Below are positions 1 through 11,845 of a stretch of 64,000 bases of DNA, in pieces. Source of the DNA: Eupeodes corollae (taxonomy: Eukaryota; Arthropoda; Insecta; Diptera; Syrphidae). Position 1 is the stretch's first letter, and every line of letters begins with the position of its first letter. Both the position numbers and the translations under genes were made by a program. Below the pieces are notes generated by a model. The model made no database searches, was not told where the DNA came from, and saw only the letters and a program-made list of their open reading frames with translations. The stretch spans positions 32,437,946 to 32,501,945 of the forward strand of contig NC_079148.1 of the NCBI RefSeq assembly GCF_945859685.1. Direction: 5' to 3'.

Positions 1-1020
1 TAATATTGTATCTTATAAGGGGATGAAACAAACTTTTGAATGCTTACGTCAGCTGTTAGGATCTTTTACCGATATTTGTTTTTATTTACATTCATAAGTC
101 TGCTTTTACTTGGGTACGATCTTTGTATATGAAAAATGGTTTGTATTATGTATAAAGCTACGATGCGATTCATATAGATTCAACTTGTTCCTTCAAAGCT
201 TTTTTCCTTTAGATAGCTTTATTGTAATTTTATATTAGAAGAACCAGGATGGAAAATAAATAAGATAAGAAAGAGGCAGACCATGAATGTTTAAATTGTA
301 AAGCGATCGCCTATTGGTGTGTAGCAGGTCGATGTCTAAAACGAATAAAGAATAGTTCATTGGCATTCTTAGCTTTATGCAGATAGATGCACAAGGACAT
401 GTTTATGATGATAATGAAGGAATGTTATTGGTAGGTAGATGGTACTTACTACAATCCAATCACATTCCTCATTTACTATAAGCGCTAACATGGAGTTTTT
501 ACGTTCAGTTTATTTATTTTGTTTAAAAAAATAACAAGCATACGAACAGGTACAAGAAATTGCTATTCATTTGTTGTTTACAGTCAGGCTTTTGTGCGCT
601 TTGGATTTTAGTTATGAAGTGACACGTAAGCAGTAGTTGTAGAAGTTGTATGTAATACCTTTATAAATAGGTATTCTAATAGAAAATACATATACTCTTT
701 CTATATACTCGTTTCTTTAACTTGTACTAAGTATTTATTCTTTTATATAGGCGAAGGAAGAAATCATGTGTGAAACAACCTTATTCATAAGGAATAATGT
801 TTTAAAATCACAAATATAAAAAATAACCAAGATATTACTTCTTGATAGACACTTTAAAATAGCTTGTTGATTAAATATATCATATCCGATACAGTTGCGC
901 TACATGGGCGGCCATATCGTTTGTATTTACAATAATTTTAGTTATAAAAATAAATAAATATGTGCCAAATGCACTAATTTAGATAAAAGCTAGGAATGTA
1001 AGTACAATTTTGTTAAAATA
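1..1020. other. AT-rich non-coding stretch
   Basis: I see no open frame of useful length, no recognisable protein similarity and no clear repeat here. If the flippase gene at 8.8-21.7 kb continues leftwards, this could be intron, but nothing in the sequence shows it. Confidence 0.5.
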
Positions 1021-1024
1021 ATGC

Positions 1025-1945
1025 GCTCTTTCGGGCTCATGCACAGTTAAAATATTAAAAAAAAAACTATTTTAAGATTCAAAATTTTGCCCGAAAAATA
1101 AGTTTGTGTTCAAAAATTTAAATGCCATTTTATAAATAAAAAAACATTTGATTTTTCAAAATTTTTTTTTGAAAATCGTTAGAGCGGTTTTTTTTTAAAT
1201 TAATTTTTTATATATAAAATTTTTCAATTTTGTTCTAAAAATATTTTTGGTACGCAGTTGTTTAGAGATTATTAATATACGCTATGCGTTTCAATTTCGT
1301 AAAAAAATGTTGACCCGTTTTTGAGATATCGAATTTTGAAAAAATGAAATTCAATATTTTTTTAAAAATCCAAATAACAAAAAATTGCACTTTTGATAAT
1401 CAAATATTGTTAAAGCAATATAAGAGCTTATTCAGAAAAAAAATTATTGAAATCGGTTTATAAGTTGCTGATAAAATTAAAAAACAAAATAACGGTTCTA
1501 TGATTGAAACCTTTCCTGAGCAATACAAAAATTTTTTTTTCTTATTAAAAGCAGCCAAATTAAAAAATAAAATTTTAGAGAAAATTTAAAGAAAATCTAT
1601 CGGTTTGTTTTTGAGAAAATTCAAATTTTCGTTTTTTGACCAAAAAAATTGTATGGTGGCCACTGTTAGTTTTGATCTTAAAAAAAAAATGAAAAAAACG
1701 CCTAACGCGAATCTGCTCAAAACCTTAACTTCCAAGTTTGGACTCAATCGAAGCAATGGTTTAGGCTGTAGTAGCGTGGACAGACAGACAAAACCGACCG
1801 GACGGAATCGCGGGACCCACTTTTTTTGACTTCTCTACCATCGTAATATCAAGTTTGATTAAAATCTCGAGTTCGAAATTTTGCACGAATGCAACACTTG
1901 CCATATAGTTCCTATATGTCGCAAGTAAAAATGTTGGAGATTGTA
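1025..1945 (+). repeat. Dispersed family-B repeat, copy 1
   Basis: This AT-rich stretch shares long blocks, in the same order, with 40,690-41,560 and 24,010-24,450 on the plus strand and 15,005-16,015 on the minus strand. Landmarks are a block of short oligo-A/T runs with repeated 'gatatcgaattttg'-like words, a (GACA)n microsatellite near 1,779-1,787 and a 'GGACCCAC' followed by a T-run near 1,814. Near its 3' end, 1896-1926 folds into a stem: ACTTGC and CATATAG pair with CTATATG and GCAAGT around the loop TTC. GTCY-type microsatellites and 3' hairpins recall the DINE-1/mini-me class of Helitron-like elements, but I infer that class only from structure. The frame at 1605-1829 inside it is not a gene. 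Confidence 0.65.
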
Positions 1946-2055
1946 TTGAAACATAAAATTACGACGGTAGAGGAGTCAAAAAAAAGGTGGTCCCCGATTC
2001 CGTCTGTCTTTCTGTTTGTCTGACTGTCATCGCACTTGCAGTCCACACCAGTGGG
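1946..2055 (-). repeat. Inverted family-B end fragment
   Basis: This segment is an imperfect reverse complement of 1,755-1,850. Both contain the CAGACAGAC-type microsatellite, GGAATCG, a purine-rich GGACC block, a T/A run and CTCTACC(A/G)TCGTAAT. Two family-B ends therefore face each other across the hairpin at 1896-1926. It may be a tail-to-tail insertion or a fold-back rearrangement. Confidence 0.55.
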
Positions 2056-2058
2056 TCG

Positions 2059-2059
<1 letters not shown>

Positions 2060-2094
<35 letters not shown>

Positions 2095-2141
2095 GCTTAA
2101 TACAAGCTATCATAACTTAACTTAACTTAAAACTAGCTTAA

Positions 2142-2184
<43 letters not shown>
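2060..2184 (-). repeat. (ATTT)n microsatellite and poly-T run: 3' tail of LINE
   Basis: A (TTTA)n array at about 2,060-2,094 and a run of about 38 T at 2,146-2,183 lie just past the stop codon of the minus-strand LINE. Read on the minus strand they are A-rich simple tails, as left by target-primed reverse transcription. The short unique piece between them contains TTAAC/AAGTT words. Confidence 0.7.
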
Positions 2185-2185
<1 letters not shown>

Positions 2186-2315
2186 AATTCTTGTTATCAG
2201 TTTTCAACATTAATTCATGTGGGCCCTAAGGCCCACATCAAAGCTCTTTAATGTACAAGAACTAACAATTTTGATTTTACTTAACTTAAAATTACAAGGG
2301 ACAGGGGATTCGGAC

Positions 2316-4455
2316 TCAAAAAGGGAAAAAGTAAAGGGTATCTTTCAGATGGGATTTGGAAATGTTGAAATCGAAAACTACCATAGCAGCGTTGCAGTGA
2401 CGAAGAATTCTGGACATTGGTTCAAAGTGCCCGTAATTAGTGCGGTGATGAGGGATATAGAAAAGGGAAACAGATCGCAGATTTCGAGGGTTAGTGTTAA
2501 GATGAATATCACTCAGGAGTGCCGGGGAATCTATATTGCCCATTAACAATTGGTGAGCAAACAATATATCAGCGTTTTTGCGTCTAATATATAACGGCTG
2601 CAAGCCTATCAGTTTTAGTCGATCAGCATAAGGAGGCAAGTTGGATGTATCATCCCAGGGGAGGCCACGTAAGGCAAATCGAACGAAACGTCTTTGAACA
2701 TTTTCAATTCTGAGTGAATGGTTTTCATAAAAGGGAGACCATACTTGGCATGCATATTCAAGATGAGGACGGACTAGGGAAATGTAAAGCGCTTTAGTAA
2801 CATAGGGGTTGGAAAATTCTTTTGACCATCTCTTAATAAAACCGAGAGATCTATTAGCTTTATTAATAATTTGGTCAAAATGGGAATGGAAATTCAGGTG
2901 TTTGTCACACATAATACCAAGATCTCTAATAGAATCGACTACGTTGACGGCGTCATTAAGGAAGTAGTATACTCTATGAGATGGAATTTGTTTGCGCGAA
3001 AAGGTCATTTGTTTACATTTACCTACATTTAACTCTAGGAAATTATGCATGCACCAATCAAAAAAGATATTAAGATCATTTTGTAAAAGTAAGGAATCAG
3101 ATGGAGTAGAGATAATCTTAAAAATTTTCTTATCATCCGCAAACATTAGGATATCTGAGTTTTTTAATTTAAGACAGACATCGTTAACAGATAAGACGAA
3201 GAGAAGGGGGCCAAGGTGACTACCTTGTGGGACTCCAGAAGTTGCATGTATAGGACTGGAGACTGAGTTACGGAAAAGGACTCTATAAGTTCTATTCGCA
3301 AGATAGGAGCTTATCCAGTTTATAAATATAGATGGAAAGCCTAGAGCTCTTAGTTTGAGATAAATTATGTTATGGGATATTTTATCAAAGGCTTTGCTGT
3401 AATCAGTGTATACGACATCAACTTCTTTGCCATTCTCAAGGGCTGACAAAACTTTGGATATGAATTCAATTAAGTTAGTCGTAGTGGATCTACCTTTAAG
3501 AAAACCATGTTGAGCGGGGGAGAATAAAGGCTTGCAATGGAAATAAACGGAATCATAAACTAAGCTTTCAAAAAGTTTTGGAATGCATGAAAGTTTAGCA
3601 ATAGGTCTATAATTGTTAATTTCAGTTTTATTGCCTTGTTTATGAATGGGAAATATAAATGAATCTTTCCATATATGAGGAAACACACCTTGGGAAAGAG
3701 AGAGTTCAAAGAGTGCAGTTAGAGGCTTTGACAGAGAATGCATACATTTTTTTAGAACAACTGATGGGACGCCATCAGGACCAGGGCTAAAGTTTTCTTT
3801 GAGGCTTACGATTTTGGCAAGTACCAATTCTTCAGTTATTGTAAACGATGAAAGGGAGGTTTGAGTGCAACCATCTAAATAACTAAAGTAGTGTGGATCA
3901 GGATCATGCAGATGTTCAGTATACGATTTGCTAAAGTAATTAGCAAATAGATTTGATATGGTTGTTGGATCAGAGGAGATTATGTTGGAGAAACTCATTG
4001 AAGGTGGAAACCCATCAGATTTTCGTTTGACATTTATAAACTTGAAAAATTTCCTTGCATCAGAAAGAAGGTTATTTTCCATTTGGTTAAGATATTGGTT
4101 ATAAAGGGATTCCCTTAATTCAGAGAAAGAATTATAGGCGAGAAGATAGTTGTTGTGATCAGTATCAGATTTGGACTGTAAAAAGATCTTCCAAAGCTTG
4201 TTACGGGTATTTCTTAGGCTACGGAGCTCTCTGTTGTACCAAGGGGGAGCAGAGGTGAAATCTTTTCTACGAGAGAACGGTACTGATTCTTCAATACAGT
4301 ACGAAAGAATCAAATAAAACCAATTTGTAAGGGACTCAACTGTTAATTGGAGGGATCTTAATTCAAAATCGGCTGAGCTAAGAAGATGATGAAGATGATC
4401 GGCTGAGCTAAGAAGATGATTAAGTTCAAATTTGGAAATTAATGTTTTAAGCTGG
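2316..4455 (-). mobile_element. Jockey/CR1-like LINE, 5'-truncated, open reverse transcriptase frame
   Basis: An uninterrupted minus-strand frame covers the reverse transcriptase and C-terminal region of a non-LTR retrotransposon. Visible motifs in order are GPDGVPSVVLKK, NNYRPIAKLS, HGFLKGRSTT, YTDYSKAFDKISH, SGVPQGSHLGPLLFVL, the catalytic MFADDKK box and IRDLGIMCDKHLNFHSH, then a Cys-poor C-terminal region ending at 2316. The frame stays open upstream of the first listed start (TTG at 4,313) to about 4,455, where a stop occurs and similarity ends. The apurinic endonuclease domain is therefore missing: this is a 5'-truncated insertion. With no stop in more than 700 codons it is probably young. 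Its 3' side carries A-rich tails. The class is inferred from motif style; a CR1 or Jockey assignment would need alignment. Confidence 0.9.
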
Positions 4456-4529
4456 CTTCAGACGTTTTTTTTAATTTTTTTTATAGAATAAGAATAACAG
4501 TCCCCCTAAAAATTTTGTTGTCCGTTATT

Positions 4530-4780
4530 ATCTTCCCATATGATAGGATAAATTGAAAATTTTTATATTTCTCGAGGTTTCAAGGTAACTAGAGTCGAAA
4601 TAAAAGATTTTTAGAAAGATGTCTGTGCGTGCGTGTGTACGTACGTTCGTATGTCCGTACTTCCGTACGTTCCTACGTCCGCTCGTTCGAAGCGTTTTTT
4701 TAGTCGTCAATAGCTCAAGAAACAGAAGAGATATCGATTTCAAATAAATTTTTTTACACAGATAATTACGCAGAATCAGT
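4530..4780 (-). repeat. Helentron-like family A, 3'-end fragment (diverged)
   Basis: The segment matches the 3' end of the family at 28,171-30,134 on the minus strand. Shared landmarks are the CTTCCCATA hairpin region, the AGAGTCGAAATAAAAGAT block, AGAAAGATGTCTGTGCGTGC and a degenerate (GTCCGTAC)n array. It is only the terminal 250 bp and is well diverged. The 85-codon frame at 4528-4785 is spurious. Confidence 0.75.
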
Positions 4781-4784
4781 GTCA

Positions 4785-4920
4785 TTTAAATTTTTGAAAA
4801 CAATTTTCTTTGCAGGTACACAGTTAACTCATAAAATACTGGAAATATTTAAAAACAGACTTCTTGGATACATAAGCAAGTTTATGCAGTCGTGCATTTT
4901 ATTTGTTATTAAGTACGTAA
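4785..4920 (-). repeat. Family-B fragment
   Basis: This matches the reverse complement of 40,690-40,830 and the plus-oriented 15,885-16,010, sharing TTTAAATTTTTGA, GGAAATATTT and the TCGTGCATTTTATTT-like end. It abuts the family-A fragment directly. Confidence 0.55.
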
Positions 4921-7700
4921 CATTTTACATTTATATTAAATAAACAACGGATTTTTTTTGATAATAAGTGGATTTTGAATTTATTTCAAAGAAGAAGGTA
5001 AGTTGGCAGGAGATGCACCTTTACGGTGCGTATAACTTACAGCATTTTAAAGTTTCACTCCATTTTTATCAAAAGTTTTGTTTGTACTTGTAAATATATA
5101 ACGGACTATTTAAAATGAAACCTCTCTTTCAAAAACCCTTTAAATTTGGAAAAACGAAATTTAAATGTCAAGAACCGTTAAGTACAAATATTTTTTTTTC
5201 GAATTTGAAAAGGTGATATCTCAAAATCTTAAGTTGATCGAGCGATTTGAAGCCGGGTTCTAACTGAGGACTTAAAAAAACTTCGAAAAGTATTTTATTG
5301 CTAGTTACAAAATCGTGTCGGCCACCGTTTTACATAATAAATTTTAAAATATTTTAGGTACCTATTCATAAGATAAAAATCAACTTCGTATTTAATACAA
5401 ATGTATTAATTAACAAGATCTAATCAGAACAATAACCCTACGTAAGTATACTTTAAGGAAGAAAAAACTTCTCATTACACAAATTATTCGCAACAAAATC
5501 TGAAATATCTTAACCCAACGTGATATCCGTGTACTGATTTGAAAATGTAATCTTTGTACCTCCCTCCATCAAAAATCAAAACAATTTTTTTTCTTTATAT
5601 TTATTTATAACTCAAGTGTAATTTCCGAATGGTTGCACCGCCCTTGAACTTGTTCGTCACATTGATTTACAATCATAAAAATTCAAAATGAATAAATCAT
5701 CTATCTATCTAGGTATACCTTTGTAGCTCCAAAGATACATATTGCGATTGTGGCACGATTTCTTACTACAACGATTTTTATTCTTTTTTCTTTTCAAAAC
5801 GTCTCTATCTCTATATCTTTGTATTCAATAGCCGTAGCCGCACAGGCACTACAGCACCTCTATCTTCTATGCTAATTGATTGTGAGTGAGTATAGTCTTC
5901 AGTCTTCACTCCATAAAAGAGCTCCGCAAAATGTCACTCTCATTTATATTTTATGACGCAACTTATGCCTTGAAATCCAGCGATTACACAACTTGCGCCT
6001 TATACTCATATCTTTTGTTGTTTTTGTCCTGAGTCGAGTGTTGAATGAATCAATGTTGCACTTGTTCCATAGAAATTAAATGTCAAACAATGCAATTTTT
6101 TCAAATTGTTTAAGATAATAAAAGTTCTGTTATTGTTGTTGTACTAATGACTTCTGTAAGTATACACATATCAAATAAAAGCAGCTTGCCGCTCTTACAT
6201 TTTTTAAATTTATCGGTTTTGTTGACAAAACAAAAGCCAACAAAACTTGAGATTTGACGAAAGAACGTTATGAATAGACATACAATTTTTATTATAATAA
6301 TAATAATTGCTATGAGGTTTCATTTTAATAACAATTCGTGTAGTAAAATAAATTAAAAAAAAAAGAAAATATAATTTCAATTACCCTCGAATTCAACCGA
6401 ATCAATAAATCAACACACTCTCTTGTATCTAGATAGAGTATCTCGCCAATTTATATCAATAGATTCAATCGCACCCGCGACAAACGCAACGGGTAGGTTA
6501 GGTTGTTATAGGTATCTACTAGCTACTAGCTACTCCATTTTGTGGCTTTGAATCAATTAATTTTTATACTTTTGTTTATTTCTTTTAAGTGTCTAACGTC
6601 TAACCGAACGTGACATAAGGAAGTTCCCAATGTCTATACATAAACGATTTTAACCCAACCAAGTAAGACGCGACGAACGCAACCTAACGACGATGAAGAC
6701 GATGACAAAATGTCCAATAAATTGAACTCGTCTAATAGTTTAATGAAAAAAAATATTTATGTATGAACGAGCATTGTTCATATGCCAAAGTATACATAAA
6801 TATATTTAATTTTTAACTTTAACGCTCTTTTACAATTAAATTAAATATTTGTCGGATTCAATAATAGCTTTGGCATTGAGAACAAATTCCTGGTTCAATA
6901 TAATATAGCATCTCGATATTATGGATTAGGTTGACTTAATGGCTGGGTGAACGCACCAGTTTTAAATGATTTCTGTTTCGGTCTATTTATTTTAAAGATA
7001 ATATTTTATTTATGAATCTAAAATACTCTCAAAAACTCATTTATTAAACTGAATATTCAAGTGGACGAAATGTGTAATGGGGGTTATACAAAATAATTGC
7101 TACTAACCTCATATAATTTGTTCGTAGTGTAAAAAAATCACACTTCGATAAAAATCCCAAAATGGTGAACCTAGGATGATAGCTTCATTCCCTTTTATTC
7201 CCTTAAATAAACACCAAAGAGGTTGAAGCTTAGTTTAACAATAACATACTTATATTTCGAAAAATTGATAGATTTGGATAAAAACGGTCTGAAACGTTGG
7301 GAGGCAAATGTTCCACATAGAGTCAAAAACTGCAATACAATAATTATGTTTTGCTTTAAAATTATTATTTCTAATTACTATAAAACACATGCGTTATATT
7401 TTTTTTGAACCTGACAGCTTTTGACACTTGAAAAATGGCATCTTTGGTATAACTAGACAACAACAAATTGAAAATTGATGTTAATATAAAATAAAATATG
7501 CAATTTTTTCAATAACGTGAAATGCAAGTTTTTAATTTAAGACCTTTTTAACCTAACGTCAAAGCTGCACTTGTTCGTAATATTTAACATTCCCCCCACC
7601 ACAAGGAGTTCACTAGTGGTTTTTCTTTTTCGAGATATAGAATGCCGACACATCTGCGATGTCATCTCAAAGGGTTGCTAAGTCGATTAGTAAATTGATA
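4921..7700. other. Non-coding stretch, no gene recognised
   Basis: I found no convincing exon in about 2.8 kb. Slightly less AT-rich patches with (CTAT)n runs lie at 5,700-6,050 and 6,400-6,720. If the flippase gene continues leftwards, this is part of its second intron, since the donor site at 8,769 points this way. Confidence 0.45.
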
Positions 7701-7789
7701 CATCAAATGCTAATAAGCAGATTTTCATCTCTAAACTGGGAAATTTTACTACTAGAAGAACTGTAAGTATAAGGCAGCAAATCGGTGTC

Positions 7790-8120
7790 TTAACTCCGTT
7801 CAAAATACTTTAACCATGCTTACTACATGGCAGATCGATGTGAAATTGATGTCAACTCTCACAAAACCCAACTTGTCCTCTTTCCTATAAAAAACAGAAT
7901 CCCACATTTAGACCCGGTGTAAGACTTAAATTTTGTGACAAAGCAAAATACTTGGGTCTTATTTTGGAGAAGAAATTAAGATGCAAACCTTACATTGAAG
8001 AAAGAGTAAATGAGGCCAATTTTCTGTAGCATGCGATATCGACTTCTGATATATGCATCTTCTCAAAAAGCCACTGTTAAATCATTGCACTCAAATCTAA
8101 CATCGGTAAGCTACTTATAA
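7790..8120 (+). pseudogene. LINE reverse transcriptase relic
   Basis: Conceptual translation around 7,835-8,010 gives VNSHKTQLVLFPIKN, then FCDKAKYLGLILEKKL and YIEERVNEA. These are the palm-to-thumb motifs (the KYLG block) of non-LTR reverse transcriptases of the kind that read KTQLVLFTRK. The frame is broken by stops and only about 110 codons remain. It is dead. Confidence 0.7.
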
Positions 8121-8769
8121 ACTTATACCAAAGTATGATACCATAAAAAAGTAAACCACTGCTAAATTAATCATTACTTGTCTTTCAACTAAACTAATTT
8201 AGCCAATGCTAAATACTAAACGCTCCAAGCAGCTCACTTCTGTTGGTTGATTTTTGCAGAAGTTTCATAAAAAGAAAAGGTAGCAGAGTCTTCTTTTCTA
8301 AGAGAAAGACTCACCTTACGAAACTTCTACTACAATGATACTACATTGTTTAAAAACCTTCATTGTAAAAACATTGTTAACAAATAAGGTAGATCTTTAG
8401 ATCCATGTGGTATCACAACTGACCAACTGTTGGTTTAAGTGTATTAGTTTTTAATGTTAACAGTCAACTTAACCTAAATACCAAAATTAAATCTCTTAAT
8501 GAAAAACCCTTTAATGCATCCCGAAGCCAGTTTACATAGACTTTTATGCATTTACCTCGGAAAGTAATTATTTTGATAGGGTTAAAATTGTGCAATACTT
8601 TCAAACGAACCGAATTACAGGGGATTTAAATTGTCTTACTTTTTACTTCATACAATTTTTTAAGAATATCTTGTAAGACTAAGAAAGCTATAACTATAAA
8701 CTAAAACAAGATCTTTCAAAATTTTAATATAAAATTGAATTTTATTATAATTATATTTATTCAACTCAC
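8121..8769. other. Non-coding, start of flippase intron 2
   Basis: I see no coding sequence or repeat. The segment 8,761-8,769 is the GTGAGT donor of the flippase exon that ends at 8,770 on the minus strand. Confidence 0.5.
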
Positions 8770-8983
8770 CGATAAGTAGTGCAATAATTGACATGACTAA
8801 AAAATAAAAATTAGCAATACGTCGAAATTGCTCTAAAAGATTTTGTGGAAGGAATGTTATGACTGTGTATTTAGTTGATTTAATACGGTTGGTTTCAAGC
8901 TTTTTATTTTTCTTCTTTTTAAGGCTCTCATCGCCACCAATTTTGATCCGTAGCCAATCGTTGATTGTGTTGACACGAGATCC
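8770..8983 (-). CDS. P4-type phospholipid-transporting ATPase, coding exon 2
   Basis: P4-ATPases flip phospholipids from the outer to the inner leaflet of cell and organelle membranes. This 214-bp exon has a clean acceptor (poly-pyrimidine then CAG at 8,984-8,986) and a GTGAGT donor at 8,764-8,769. It encodes 71 residues plus one base, including NRIKSTKYTVITFLPQ and LLEQFRRIANFYFL. These are the family's hallmark N-terminal motifs just before transmembrane segment 1, and the hydrophobic run after them begins that segment. A Lys-rich patch (KKKKNKK) precedes the motif. The FRR variant is more like the ATP11/ATP8B groups than ATP10, which usually has FHR, but the subfamily is uncertain. The actuator, P and N domains are not in this exon and I did not find the next exon, so the gene probably continues left of the window. 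Confidence 0.92.
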
Positions 8984-9287
8984 CTGAAAAAGAAAAATTA
9001 AAAATAATTTTAACGATTTTTAATAACAACAAGGAATTATATTATTACTAGCTGACCCGACGAACTTTGTTTTGTCTTATAAATAAATAATTTCTGAAAA
9101 ATATTTTGCTAGAAATTAATAACTAACTTATTTATAGTGTGTAAGGATTTAATATATAAGTGGGAGAGGTATAGAGCACTTTTACCGGTGACAAGATATT
9201 AAAATAACAAATCACTAAACAATTTTTTGTAATTTATTAAAATGATTTCTTTAAAATTATAAACATATCGCTAATTATAACTTTATA

Positions 9288-10385
9288 TTACAAAAAAAAA
9301 AACAATATCAATCCTTTAATGCAACAGAATGTACAATATTGTTTGTGATCTAATCTTTCGCCAATACAAATCAAACTGGATGGTTTACCCACTGCAAAAC
9401 TCAAAATTAATATAAGCATTGGCGAATAGGGTACCATCCCACGGTTATCGATGCAAATTATTTCTTCTATGAGGTGGTGGATATTCATCAACGTTTGTGA
9501 TTGTATCGTTAGTGAAATTTTTCGGAAAGCTTTTAGTACACTTTCCATCTGCCATGCAAGGTGATTAACGATTCAGATTACCGCATGGGCCTTGAATCAT
9601 GTTTGTTGTAACAATATCAAACAATATTTGATCAGTAGGGGGATCTGGAATTTCCGAAGAAATTATACTTTCGATTAACGCAGGACGTATTTTATTGACT
9701 TAGAAAACCAAAATTTGAGTATGAGGTAAGCCCCGCTTTTGCCAATCCACGTTATATATCCAACAACGTGTGGGAACGTGTGGATTTTTCGTTCGCTCTC
9801 TATCTTTATATACATGTCGACCATGAATTACTGACAAAGCTCACGACATCGTAGAATAACGTTGTTCTCATCGCGTCTAATTATCAACCGATACGCATAA
9901 AAATCCTTCGAGCTGACATTCTTGTTTCGGCACCTATTGCGGTACCTCGTTGTTTAACATTTATGCAATACCCGTCTTGTCCCTTCCAAAATATTAGCGG
10001 ATATTAGAGAGGCCTCATATGAACGTTTTGTATCAGCAATAAACTGTAGATTATTATTTCTTCTACGAATCTCGTTTTCTCGCTTAGCTGTACGATCGCC
10101 AACCATGATTTCAGCAACATCGTCAAGAACAGGTGCTTCAAATCTACGAATATCCTCTCCAACAGGTGTTTTATCAGGATTGATGACAATAGCGTGATTA
10201 TCACTTTGTAATGATTTAAATATTTTCAACAATTCATTGCGCTCATTCAATAGAGCATCCAGGTCGCTGACGATAATGGGATAAAAAGTGAATCGGGGTT
10301 ATTAGAGCCACAACGTGCATCTACACGTTTATCTTTACCGCCCATAAAGTAAATTTGTTAAAATGTAGGTGCTTCACTTTTTGCA
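9288..10385 (-). pseudogene. Helitron Rep/helicase relic
   Basis: Reading 5' to 3' on the minus strand, recognisable pieces in the order of Helitron proteins are QIYFMGG (about 10,345), SDNHAIVINPDKTPVGEDI (about 10,150-10,210), IMVGDRTAKRENEI with RRRNNNLQFI, a FYAYRL-like block (about 9,890), a VDMY(I/V)K block (about 9,815), DWQKRGLPHTQIL (about 9,735), NKIRPALIES, MADGKCTKSFPKNF (about 9,530) and MVPYSPML (about 9,430). Frames change several times and stops interrupt it. The stretch that should carry the HUH nickase core, between the VDMY and KRGLPH blocks, is deleted, and the helicase domain is absent. The protein cannot act. It normally nicks and strand-transfers DNA in rolling-circle transposition. 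Confidence 0.88.
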
Positions 10386-10805
10386 TTTTGTGACAACTTT
10401 GATTTTGAATGTTGAATTGATATGTTGACTATTGTTTATAGCATTATTCTTAACTATTTCTGTTGGTCCAAACGATGTCATTTGGACACATGAGTTAAAT
10501 GCTTGAATTGTCTTAATGAACAGATTAGAATCTGGGACATGTAATTGCACCTTTCCTGAAAAACAACAAATCCTTGTTGTCTAAACTTATAAAATTATGA
10601 ATAACACAAAAATAATTAATAAACAATAACAGTCCCTGCAAAGGGTAACTTATCAATTATCTCTCGCGCAGTTATACAAAATTAGGAATATAAAAAATAG
10701 ATAAAAACCTATTCTCAGACCAACCGAATGCATATTGTCACATATTGAAATGACTTCACCTATTAAGTAAATAGTTCATTTTCACCACACTTCTTGCTTT
10801 CTGTA

Positions 10806-11456
10806 CATGCTGTCGTCAAGAAATTACATACAACACCGACGTCTTGGTAAAAACGTCACCATAGACAGACGTAACTTTGAGGTAGTCAAGGACTTCGTCT
10901 ACCTAGGCTCTCCGCTGTAAACGCGGAAAACAACACCAGCGCTGAGATCAAAATCAGAATAGCTCTTGCTAACCGCTGTTTCTTTGGACTAAGAAAGCAA
11001 TTGAGTGGTAAAGTAAAAAGGGACCAAAGTGTTGCTGTATAAGACCGTTATCATCCCCGTGCTGCTATACGGTGCAGAAGCATGGACTATGACAAAAGCG
11101 AATGAAAGCACCTTGGGTCGCTTCGAGAGAAAAGTTCTTCGTGTGATCTACGGTCCCGTATACATCGAAGGGAAGTGGAGGAGAAGATGGAACGACGAGC
11201 GCTCTACGACTGGGTCTCGTAGAGCGCATGGAAACCAATGCTCCGGCCCGGAAAGTCTACAAATCCACACCCACAGGACAGCGCAGTAGAGGAAGACCGC
11301 GGATCAGGTGGCGCGCACAAGTGGAAGGAGACCTCAACCAACTTGGAGCGCTAAACTGGAGAAATCTAGCTAGGGACCGAGCTAGATGGATAAGTTTGTT
11401 GGTTGAGGCCCTAGTTCACACAGGACTGTAGCGCCACCTTAAGTAAGTAAGTAAGT
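10806..11456 (+). mobile_element. RTE-type LINE, 5'-truncated, nested in the Helitron
   Basis: This is the 3' end of the same LINE family as 46,937-48,187. It includes VLLYKTVIIPVLLYGAEAW, STLGRFERKVLRVIYGP, then RPRIRWRAQVEGDL and NWRNLARDRARW. About 66 bp are missing after RRRWNDE compared with the other copy, and the frame is broken. It ends with TAGCGCCACCTT followed by (AAGT)n. It is flanked by a 13-bp target duplication with one mismatch: CTTGCTTTCTGTA at 10,793-10,805 and CTTGCTGTCTGTA at 11,457-11,469. It is dead. Confidence 0.88.
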
Positions 11457-11845
11457 CTTGCTGTCTGTAAAGCAAACAGCAAGTGTGTTTCAGAGACCAT
11501 CATTTAATCTCTTTCCAATATAATCTTATGAAGAAGATAATACTGGAGAGATCAATTGATATCGTAAGCATAAATCGTAAAGTGTTGTCTCGTATGTAAA
11601 TTAGTTCTTAAGATAATTTAAGTTAGTCGACTTTGTATGTTCTTTATGTTAAGTAATTATAACACGCTTTACATTTATAAATTTAAATCAGTGAATAAAA
11701 GTTCCAAAATAATTAAATGTGTGTTTCATTTAAATAACATAAATTGAAACCACATAACTATATGCAAAATTTCAATGAAATTGGTTAAGCCGTTTCGAAG
11801 GAGTATGGCAACTAACACTGTGACAGGAAAGTTTTATATATTAGA

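Larger units (their letters stand above)
9048..11845 (-). mobile_element. Helitron, internally deleted, with exact termini
   Basis: On the minus strand the element begins TCTAATATATAAAAC at 11,845 and ends GGGTCAGCTAG at 9,048. It lies between a host A (complement of 11,846) and a host T (complement of 9,047), the classic A^TC...CTRR^T rule for Helitrons. Relics of a Helitron Rep/helicase protein lie inside on the same strand (9,288-10,385), which confirms class and orientation. About 2.8 kb remains, against well over 5 kb for autonomous insect Helitrons, and 651 bp of that is a nested LINE. It sits in flippase intron 1. Confidence 0.88.
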
